Shown here: positions 17,029 through 23,709 of the stretch, piece after piece
How positions within the stretch are numbered: position 1 is the first letter of the stretch
Layout of the letters: each line of letters begins with the position of its first letter
Source: Lysobacterales bacterium
GTDB lineage: Bacteria > Pseudomonadota > Gammaproteobacteria > Xanthomonadales > SZUA-5
Assembly (NCBI GenBank): GCA_022841325.1
Contig: JALHRS010000015.1
Location: 25,432 to 89,431 of the forward strand
Length of the DNA: 64,000 nt
Direction of reading: 5' to 3'
The notes under the pieces: generated by a model
Database searches by the model: none
The model's input: the letters and a program-made list of their open reading frames with translations, nothing else
Told to the model about the DNA's origin: nothing
Program-made: the position numbers and the translations under genes

Positions 17029-18204
17029 TCAATCGAACCGGAAATCGAAACCCGCCTGGATCTGGGTGTAGCTGACGCGGCCAGGGTCATTGCCGGAACC
17101 GAAGCCCAGGGCATCGGTGGCGCGGTGCCGCTCAATGCCGATCACCCAGTCCCAGGCGCCAATCTGACGCCGCAGATCCAGGCTCGCGGAGACCCCACCT
17201 CCGGTGGCCAGTCGATAATCGCTGGAGTAGTAGCGCCCGAGTTCGCCCACGCTGGCAAAGGGCGCGTAGAAGCTGCTTTCGCTCTGCGTGTAGTAGCGGA
17301 ATCCCGGAATCACTCGCCAGTCCTGGGCCAGGGTCTGATACCAGTGTGCCTCCACGGTGTAGGACTGCACGCCCCAGTTGTCCATGGAATAGCGTCCGTC
17401 CAGATGCAGGGACGCGTCGCGTTCGACCAGCGCGCGCCGATAGCGCAGCAGCAACGCGCCCTGCAGGCGCTGATCCGGACGCGCCTCGTTGAGCACGCGG
17501 TCGCCGGCGAAGAATCGCTTGTAGGGATCAGACAGGAATCCGCTCGATCGAGTGAGCTGCAGCCCGGCCTGCAGCAGGCTCGACCGATCCAGAATGAAAC
17601 TCAGGCCAGCGGACGCAGACCAGGTGTTCTTGGTGGCCTGCGCGATGCGCCCGAACTCGGCGGCATCGGTGGGATCGATCCGATCGTGCGAATAGCTGGC
17701 GCCGAGCCCAAGCTCGATGGCGGCAGTCAGGGGCCTGGACCATTCCAGTCCTGCTGCAGTGGCGTGATAGTCATCCTCGGCCGAATAGCTGGCCGAGACC
17801 GTGAACTCCCGATCGTCGGCCAGAGTGCGCTGATAGCCCACGCCGACTTCGCTGCGGCGATCGTGGATGCTGGCGCCGCTCATCACCTGCAAGGGCTGGC
17901 CGTCGGCGTCCGGCACGCTGAACCAGGGCGACGAGCCGGACATCACCTCGTGGGTCAGATCGACACTGAGACTGGCGCCCTCGCCCGCCGGAGTCAGCAG
18001 CCGGAACTGCTCGGTGCGTACCCGATAACGCCGGTCGCTGCCGTCCACGGGCGCCTGCGCGAGGGCATCCTCGTCATAGTCTCCGTGGCGATAGCTGATC
18101 GACCGGTCCGCTGCGACCGGTTCTGCTGGTACTGCCGCAGAGCTGACCAGACCGGCCGAGGCAGCCAGCAGTTGCGCCAACAGGGAATTGGGTCGAAGAA
18201 CCAT
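17029..18204 (-). CDS. DUF3570 outer-membrane beta-barrel-like protein
   Basis: The 391-residue product starts with a signal-like segment (SLLAQLLAASAGLVSSAAVPA). It is then composed of alternating polar and hydrophobic strands ending in YTQIQAGFDFRFD, a barrel-type aromatic C-terminus. It matches the DUF3570 family, whose members usually accompany DUF4266 lipoproteins. Two SGxS segments occur early (SGSS at about 89 and SGAS at about 109), the second followed by IHDRRSEVGVGYQR. The ATG lies one base after the stop of the DUF4266 gene and the stop abuts apbE, so translation is coupled. A longer frame to 18228 would overlap DUF4266 and lacks a signal peptide at its start. Confidence 0.88.
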   Translation of the reverse strand: MVLRPNSLLAQLLAASAGLVSSAAVPAEPVAADRSISYRHGDYDEDALAQAPVDGSDRRYRVRTEQFRLLTPAGEGASLSVDLTHEVMSGSSPWFSVPDADGQPLQVMSGASIHDRRSEVGVGYQRTLADDREFTVSASYSAEDDYHATAAGLEWSRPLTAAIELGLGASYSHDRIDPTDAAEFGRIAQATKNTWSASAGLSFILDRSSLLQAGLQLTRSSGFLSDPYKRFFAGDRVLNEARPDQRLQGALLLRYRRALVERDASLHLDGRYSMDNWGVQSYTVEAHWYQTLAQDWRVIPGFRYYTQSESSFYAPFASVGELGRYYSSDYRLATGGGVSASLDLRRQIGAWDWVIGIERHRATDALGFGSGNDPGRVSYTQIQAGFDFRFD

Positions 18205-18205
18205 C

Positions 18206-18439
18206 TCAGTTGCAGCCGCAGCCGCCACCAGCGGCGCCGATACGGCCCGAACTGGCTTCCTTGCTGAAACGCGTGTGCTCCTTCAATGCCGTTCGCAGCG
18301 GGTCCGGATCCAGCTGCATGTCCCAACGCGCCAGTCGGCCGCGCTCCCAGGGTTGCACCGGCGTGGTGGCGCAGCCGCCGAGCATGCAGGCCGCGCACAA
18401 GCCCAAAGTCCAACGCCAGAGTCGTCCACTAGGGTTCAT
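18206..18439 (-). CDS. DUF4266 lipoprotein with C-terminal GGGCGCN tail
   Basis: The 77-residue product has a lipoprotein signal peptide ending in MLGGC (lipobox near residue 21). The DUF4266 core follows: TPVQPWERGRLARWDM, DPDPLRTALKEHTRFSKEAS and a Gly-rich tail finishing GGGCGCN. The two terminal cysteines in a glycine context look like a site for metal binding or modification. The ATG at 18439 lies inside the end of the TlpA gene (11-base overlap). Predicted location is the periplasmic face of the inner or outer membrane. The family has no established function. Confidence 0.9.
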   Translation of the reverse strand: MNPSGRLWRWTLGLCAACMLGGCATTPVQPWERGRLARWDMQLDPDPLRTALKEHTRFSKEASSGRIGAAGGGCGCN

Positions 18440-18932
18440 CAGCAGCCTCCAGCAAGGCGTGAATCCGCTCACGCAGAGCGTCAAGTTCTTCCGGCCTGAA
18501 GCCCACGTTGCGCGTGTCAATCACGCCATTTCGATCCAGCAGGTAAGACGTCGGCATCGTCGGTGGAGCGTAGGCGGTTGCGATCGTGCCGTCATCGTGA
18601 ATGAAGAACAGTCTGATCCGCCGGCGCTCGAGAAAGCGCCTGGCTGAATCCAGGTCCTCGTCGACGTTGACGGCGAGGATCTCAAGATTCTCGGCGCCGA
18701 TTTCTGCGCGCAGCGCCTCATACATGGGCAGCGAATGCAGGCAAGGTGCGCACCAGGATGCCCAGAAATCAACCAGAACCACTCTGCCACGCAGTTGTTC
18801 CAGGCTGACCGGCTCTCCCGTCTGCATATCCAGCCCGGAAATGGCTGGCGCAGGCTGGCCGACGGTCACCGCCAGCACCGGCCCACCGAGTGCAAGCAAG
18901 ATCCATCCGAGCTGTGCGATCTTGCCTACCAC
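18429..18932 (-). CDS. TlpA-like exported thioredoxin
   Basis: The 167-residue product has an N-terminal hydrophobic segment (about 5-22: IAQLGWILLALGGPVLAVT) and a thioredoxin/TlpA fold. FWASWCAPCLHSLPMYEAL carries the WCxxC active site, and MPTSYLLDRNGVI carries the cis-proline. It is a periplasmic thiol reductant or oxidant, first in the operon with DUF4266, DUF3570 and ApbE. A plausible target is the CGC tail of the DUF4266 lipoprotein; this is inference. The gene is divergent from the cupredoxin gene across 144 bases, which presumably hold both promoters. Confidence 0.9.
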   Translation of the reverse strand: MVGKIAQLGWILLALGGPVLAVTVGQPAPAISGLDMQTGEPVSLEQLRGRVVLVDFWASWCAPCLHSLPMYEALRAEIGAENLEILAVNVDEDLDSARRFLERRRIRLFFIHDDGTIATAYAPPTMPTSYLLDRNGVIDTRNVGFRPEELDALRERIHALLEAADEP

Positions 18933-19076
18933 GGCCTATCTCCCCAGGACTCACTCCCGTCAACGCTTTATACACCGGCTCGTTTACAATGATGATCAAA
19001 TGCAGCGCAGTCGCCGCTGATCGAACCGTATCAAAGCGCCACCTCAACCACCGCCTTGCCGCACGGGATCCACGCC

Positions 19077-19847
19077 ATGAACGCAATCCAAGTCGTCATC
19101 CGCTGCTTGAGCCTGATTCTGTGCCTGGCCACCATCCAGGCCCAGGCCGCGATAGTCACCGTGCGCCTCAGCAACAATGTGTTCACGCCCAACGACCTGA
19201 CCATCAATGTCGGCGATACCGTGCGCTTCATCAATGACCAGGGCTTCCACGATGTGCGCGCCGACGATGGCAGTTACGGCAACACGCCGGCCCTGGCCGG
19301 CTGGCAGTTCGACCACACCTACACCAGCGTCGGCGAGTTCCGGGTCTATTGCACGGTCCACTCCAGTCCCGGCGCCAACATCAACACCAGCATGAATGCA
19401 CGCATCACGGTGATCGCTGCGCCGACTTTTGCCATCAGCCAGGGGCTCAACGGAACCTGGGTCAATCCTTCGAATCTGGGCCAGGGTTTCCTGTTTGATT
19501 TCAGCACCGCCAACAGTTTCATGTTCGGCGCCTGGTTCACCTACGACACCGCTGCCAGCGCTCAGCAGAAGCTGGGCGTGGCCTCCTCCCGCTGGTTGAC
19601 CCTGCAGGGCAACTATCAGGGCGATACCGTCACGCTGGATGTGTTCCAGACCAGCGGCGGCGTGTTCAATCAGCCAACCACGACCACCACCACCCAGATC
19701 GGCACGGCCGTGCTCCGATTCACCTCCTGCACCGAGGGCAGTCTGAGCTTTGCGCTGACCCAACCACCGATCAGCGGCACAATCCCGCTGCAGAAAGCGC
19801 TACCGGCATTCGGCAGCGGTTGCGCAGCGGCGGCTACGCCCGAGTAG
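19077..19847 (+). CDS. Secreted cupredoxin-like protein with C-terminal beta domain
   Basis: The 256-residue product starts with a signal peptide ending ATIQAQA. Residues 26-115 are a plastocyanin-like cupredoxin: VFTPNDLTINVGDTVRFIN, FHDV with the first copper ligand, and FRVYCTVHSS with Cys and His. A methionine (NTSMNARI) may be the fourth ligand. The C-terminal half (NGTWVNPSNLGQGFLFDFS through FTSCTEG) is a beta domain seen in secreted proteins of related genera. The ATG at 19077 was chosen because the upstream in-frame codon is TTG and lacks a signal peptide. It is likely a periplasmic or extracellular blue-copper electron carrier; its neighbour is a TlpA-ApbE operon. Confidence 0.85.
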   Translation: MNAIQVVIRCLSLILCLATIQAQAAIVTVRLSNNVFTPNDLTINVGDTVRFINDQGFHDVRADDGSYGNTPALAGWQFDHTYTSVGEFRVYCTVHSSPGANINTSMNARITVIAAPTFAISQGLNGTWVNPSNLGQGFLFDFSTANSFMFGAWFTYDTAASAQQKLGVASSRWLTLQGNYQGDTVTLDVFQTSGGVFNQPTTTTTTQIGTAVLRFTSCTEGSLSFALTQPPISGTIPLQKALPAFGSGCAAAATPE

Positions 19848-19936
19848 GCCGGGGCCGCGATCGGCAGCACGGGCATTTCGCGGGCGCGAGAGCCCGTGCT
19901 GCGGTGGCGTTTGAAACCGGACCGAACGATCCAGCG

Positions 19937-20398
19937 TCAGTTGCCGGCGAGGATCTTGCACAGCGTGTGGCCATCGCCGTAATCGATGTCGGCAATGCGC
20001 CAGCCGTGCTCGTCCTGCTTCAACCGATAGCCGATTTCCACGGTCTGGCCAAAGTTGTCGAAGCGCACCAGCGCAGTGACTTCGGTACCACTGACCTTGG
20101 GCACGGCGATGTCGAACTGACTGATCTCGAAATCCTGGGCGTAGTAGAAGGGGTCGAAGTCCAGCAGACCCATCTCACCCGAATCAGGCCGGTTGAGCTC
20201 CTGGTCCAGGGCCTGCGCCACCTCGGCGGTGAAGAAACGCGCGCGCTCGGCGCCGGCTGCCGGATCGAGCAATGGCCCCGCACCGTTGTCGTGCAGCTGG
20301 TACAGCGCGCGCAGCAGATCCTGCGGCGAATCATTGGCTGTCGCTGCGAGCATCGGCACACTGAGCATCATCAAGAATCCCATCCATATCCGGATCAC
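19937..20398 (-). CDS. DUF3828 family exported protein
   Basis: The 153-residue product has a signal peptide (MIRIWMGFLMMLSVPMLAATA) and one DUF3828-like domain: LLRALYQLHDN, ARFFTAEVAQALDQEL, DFDPFYYAQDFEI, and WRIADIDYGDGHTLCKIL at the end. The fold is NTF2-like in related proteins. It is likely periplasmic with an unknown role. It is convergent with the cupredoxin gene and stands apart from other genes on its strand. Confidence 0.82.
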   Translation of the reverse strand: MIRIWMGFLMMLSVPMLAATANDSPQDLLRALYQLHDNGAGPLLDPAAGAERARFFTAEVAQALDQELNRPDSGEMGLLDFDPFYYAQDFEISQFDIAVPKVSGTEVTALVRFDNFGQTVEIGYRLKQDEHGWRIADIDYGDGHTLCKILAGN

Positions 20399-20533
20399 CA
20401 GCGCTTCTCGATGCAGGAGTCGAGTGCTGATGCTAGCAGTCCGCCACAGCTGCCAGCCCCGATTCGGTCAGCCCGCGCCCGCAACGCGACAGACCGTGCC
20501 CGCTGGCCGCCCTGATCACTGGCGATGCTGTTC

Positions 20534-20553
20534 ATGCCGCCACATGGCGGCAT
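20534..20553. promoter_or_regulatory. Perfect 8-bp hairpin upstream of the DUF1161 gene
   Basis: ATGCCGCC (20534-20541) pairs with GGCGGCAT (20546-20553) over a four-base loop. It ends 19 bases before the DUF1161 ATG. Without a T tract it is more likely an operator or a 5' untranslated-region hairpin than a terminator. Confidence 0.5.
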
Positions 20554-20572
20554 TGACATCGGAAAACCTTCC

Positions 20573-20848
20573 ATGAAACTGCTGATTGTCTCCGCCCTCT
20601 TGGCTGCCGCACTTGCCAGCGCTCCCGCTCACGCACGCAAGGACTGCGAGGAACTCAAACGCGAGATTGCGGCCAACATCGACGCCAAGGGCGTGAAAGC
20701 CTACACGCTGGACATTCTGGCCAGCGCCGAGGAAAGCGCTGCCAAGACCGTGGGCAGCTGCAATGGCGGTACCCAGAAGATCGTTTATCAACGCGGCGCG
20801 ACTGCACCGGTGGTGGCTGCCAGCGATACCGCCAAGCCGGCCAACTGA
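20573..20848 (+). CDS. DUF1161 small periplasmic protein
   Basis: The 91-residue product has a typical signal peptide (LLIVSALLAAALASAPAHA). The DUF1161 core follows: CEELKREIAANIDAKGVKAYTLDI and VGSCNGGTQKIVYQR, in which two cysteines probably form a disulfide. The ATG at 20573 directly precedes the signal peptide. The family is small, periplasmic and of unknown function. A perfect hairpin lies just upstream. Confidence 0.9.
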   Translation: MKLLIVSALLAAALASAPAHARKDCEELKREIAANIDAKGVKAYTLDILASAEESAAKTVGSCNGGTQKIVYQRGATAPVVAASDTAKPAN

Positions 20849-20856
20849 GTGCGAAC

Positions 20857-21561
20857 TCAGCCTGCCAGCGCCTGAATCTGGCGATTGCTTATACGACTGA
20901 TGCCCGATCCGGGTTCGCCGCAGAGGGCGACGACGGCCGCGGCAACGGATCGTGCGCTGATGGCCCCATACCGACGCAAGGGTCCGATCAGCAGGGGATT
21001 GAACAGCGGCGCCAGGGCCTGGGCGATGCCCTCGCCCGGGCGCGGCGGTCCGTTGCGCTGGCCCAACAGCAGACCGGGATGCAGGAAGTCGACACGGGTA
21101 AAGCCGAGTGCTGAAATCTGCGCTTCCATCTCGCCCTTCACCCGCAGGTAGAGATTTCGGGAGCCTGCTTGTGCTCCCACGGATGACACCACCAGCGCCT
21201 GAGTGGCGCCCTGGGCACGCGCCAGCTGCGCCAGTGCCACCACCAGATCGCGATCGATGGCGGCAAAAGCTGCGGCCGACCCGGCCTGACGCAGGGTAGT
21301 GCCCAGCGCACAGACAAGGACCTGCAGCTGCACATCGGCCGCTCGCAACTGTTGAGCCGCGTCTGCCAGGCCATCGGCGGCGCCAAGATCGGCCTGGATC
21401 GGGTGCAGACTCGGATGCTTCAGCGCCAGCGGACGCCGCACCACGGCGTACACGCGAAAACCCTCGGCTGCCGCCCGTTCCAGCAATGCAGGCAGTGCCA
21501 GGCCACCCACCAGCCCGCTGGCGCCGGCGTACAGCACATCTCTTGCTTGTCTATCGTCCAT
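20857..21561 (-). CDS. Atypical short-chain dehydrogenase (NAD(P)-binding, HTATIP2/TIP30-like)
   Basis: From the ATG at 21561 the product is 234 residues with an N-terminal Rossmann motif VLYAGASGLVGG, a glycine pattern of atypical SDRs. Further on are VCALGTTLRQAGS and ALVVSSVGAQAGSRNLYLRVKGEMEAQI with a YLRVK segment in place of YxxxK. VDFLHPGLLLGQR matches the same subfamily. It is probably a cytoplasmic NAD(P)H-binding protein of unknown substrate. The frame continues upstream to 21723, but that part lacks similarity and overlaps the divergent phosphatase. Confidence 0.85.
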   Translation of the reverse strand: MDDRQARDVLYAGASGLVGGLALPALLERAAAEGFRVYAVVRRPLALKHPSLHPIQADLGAADGLADAAQQLRAADVQLQVLVCALGTTLRQAGSAAAFAAIDRDLVVALAQLARAQGATQALVVSSVGAQAGSRNLYLRVKGEMEAQISALGFTRVDFLHPGLLLGQRNGPPRPGEGIAQALAPLFNPLLIGPLRRYGAISARSVAAAVVALCGEPGSGISRISNRQIQALAG

Positions 21562-21689
21562 GGACGGCAGTGTACCTGGGTGCCGATCCGCGCACGACCG
21601 CCATGACCGGCACAAAGGATTGCCACTGTCGCCAGCTTCAGGACGTATGATGACACTCGGGCCCATGAGTGAATCGACGATCACCGGCG

Positions 21690-23018
21690 ATGAGCGCGAC
21701 GCCACTGGACGACGAAGAGACACCGCTGCTGTGGGCCGACGACGAGGCCAGTACGCCGGAGCTGTTCTGGCGTGTGCTGATTGTCGACGACGAGCCGGGG
21801 GTGCACGAAGTCAGCTCGCTGGTGCTTAACAGCCTGCGTTTCCGTGACCGCCGCCTCAGCTTTCTCAATGCCTACGATGGCGCCCAGGCCCGCCGCTTGC
21901 TGGCCGAATATCCGGACATCGCCGTCATCCTGCTGGACGTGGTCATGGAAACCGACGACGCCGGACTGCGTCTGGTGCGCCACATCCGTGAGGAACTGGG
22001 CAACGATCGGGTCCGCATCATTCTGCGCACGGGTCAGGCGGGCCTGGCACCCGAACGACTGGTCATCCTCGATTACGACATCAACGACTACAAGGAAAAG
22101 ACCGACCTCACCGCCCAGAAGCTGTCGACCGCAGTGGTCGCCGCCCTGCGCGGCTATCTGGCATTGACGGAACTGGCCGAACTCAATCAGGCGCTGGAAA
22201 ACAAGGTCGCCCAGCGCACCCAGGAACTGCTGCGGGCCAACGCCAGGCTGCAGCAGTCATTGAGTGCGCTGGAACAGGGCGAGCGCGCCGGACGCCAGGT
22301 CCAGTTCAAGCTGCTGCCCAAGCCCGCCTGGATGCACGCGGGCTTCCATTTTTCGCACCTGCTGATGCCATCGGAGTTCATGAGTGGCGATTTTGTCGAC
22401 TATTTCGCCATCGACGACGACCAGGTCGGCTTCTACATCGCTGACGTCTCCGGGCATGGCGTGGCCTCGGCCTTCGTCACGGTCTATCTGAAGCGTTTCA
22501 TCGCCACCGCGCTCGATAGCGAGCGCCATGGACAGGCCAGCCCGATCACCAATCCGGCGCTGCTGCTGGCGCAGCTCAACAGCGAGTTGCTGCGGGACCG
22601 CATCGGCAAGCACATCGCCATCTTCTACGGCGTCATCGATACCCGACTGCATACCCTGCACTATGCCAATGCCGGGGCGACGCCCTTTCCTCTACTCGCC
22701 GACGCCGGTGGCTGCCGCTTTCTGGCGGCACGCAGCACGCCGGCCGGCATGCTGAGTGGCTCGGAGTATCACAACCAGATGCTGGCATTGCGCCAGCCGA
22801 TGCGCCTGCTGCTGTGTTCCGACGGCGTGCTGGAGATTCTTCCGGAGCATTCCACCGAACAGCGCTGCGAGCATCTGCGCCAGGTGCTGAACCCGCAGAT
22901 CGAGGATCTCGAACAGATCCGGGCGCAGCTGGGCCTCAAGCCTGAGGAGCCGCACCCGGACGATGTCGCCCTGCTGCTGATCCGTTGGGACGCCAGCAGT
23001 AGTGAATCTTCTGCCTGA
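21690..23018 (+). CDS. Response regulator with PP2C/SpoIIE-type phosphatase domain
   Basis: The 442-residue product has a receiver domain (about 27-160) with acidic pocket VDDE and phospho-acceptor in ILLDVV. A coiled-coil linker (about 170-205) and a PP2C/RsbU-type phosphatase domain (about 210-435) follow. The metal residues are visible in MSGDFVDYF, IADVSGHGVASAF and HPDDVALLLI. Such proteins dephosphorylate a STAS antagonist in a partner-switching pathway, and a STAS gene follows directly, overlapping by one base. The ATG at 21690 is preferred over an upstream GTG (21669); another ATG at 21665 is out of frame. Confidence 0.9.
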   Translation: MSATPLDDEETPLLWADDEASTPELFWRVLIVDDEPGVHEVSSLVLNSLRFRDRRLSFLNAYDGAQARRLLAEYPDIAVILLDVVMETDDAGLRLVRHIREELGNDRVRIILRTGQAGLAPERLVILDYDINDYKEKTDLTAQKLSTAVVAALRGYLALTELAELNQALENKVAQRTQELLRANARLQQSLSALEQGERAGRQVQFKLLPKPAWMHAGFHFSHLLMPSEFMSGDFVDYFAIDDDQVGFYIADVSGHGVASAFVTVYLKRFIATALDSERHGQASPITNPALLLAQLNSELLRDRIGKHIAIFYGVIDTRLHTLHYANAGATPFPLLADAGGCRFLAARSTPAGMLSGSEYHNQMLALRQPMRLLLCSDGVLEILPEHSTEQRCEHLRQVLNPQIEDLEQIRAQLGLKPEEPHPDDVALLLIRWDASSSESSA

Positions 23019-23503
23019 TGGACGTGATCATTGCCGAGGCGCAGAGCGCTGGAGTCCATTTCCTCAAGCTCGGTGGCGAGTTGCGACACAACAACGCCGC
23101 ACCCCTGGAGCAGCTGATCGAGGGCTGGTTTTCAGCCGCCCCAGTCACCGTCAAGGCGGTGGTCATCGACCTCAACGAACTGCAGTTCATGGACAGTACC
23201 GTGATCGGACTGCTGGCCGTCATCGTCCGTGAACTGGCCGAACGCGAGCTGCCCAGGGCCACACTGTTCTCGACCCAGCCCGAGATCAACCAGCTGCTGC
23301 ACAGCCTCTGTCTGGACGAAGTCGTGACACTGGTCGAAGCCGGCAGCGCAGCGGGGAGCACGCTGTCGGCGACTGCGGTCGGGGATCAGCCCGGGCAGGT
23401 GTCGGCCTCCAGCATCCTGCGCGCGCACGAGCAGCTGATCGAGTTGAACGAAGCCAATCGCGCCGCCTTTCAGCCAGTCGTGGATCTGTTGCGGCAGGGG
23501 TGA
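23018..23503 (+). CDS. STAS-domain anti-sigma factor antagonist-like protein
   Basis: The 161-residue product has a STAS domain (about 1-105) with the switch segment ELQFMDSTVIGLLA; the serine after MD is the expected phosphorylation site. A roughly 55-residue C-terminal tail follows that is helical and Glu/Asn-rich. It begins in the stop codon of the phosphatase gene (TGATG), so the two are one transcription unit. The presumed role is the phospho-regulated switch acted on by that phosphatase; no anti-sigma kinase is seen nearby. Confidence 0.88.
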   Translation: MDVIIAEAQSAGVHFLKLGGELRHNNAAPLEQLIEGWFSAAPVTVKAVVIDLNELQFMDSTVIGLLAVIVRELAERELPRATLFSTQPEINQLLHSLCLDEVVTLVEAGSAAGSTLSATAVGDQPGQVSASSILRAHEQLIELNEANRAAFQPVVDLLRQG

Positions 23504-23709
23504 GGCGTAAGTGCGAGACCGTATGTCGCTATCGGATCATTTCGTCGTGCGGAAACTGAAGGACTTCATCGAGGCACCCGGGGCCGGGGCCAAGGGATCT
23601 GCCTCGCGTCGCGTTCAGCACATGTGTCGAGGCTGGGCACCTGCCCCCTGCCCCAAGAACGTGCGTGCGAACCGTCTCATGATGAGGCGGGACCTGGCGG
23701 TAGCCGCTC

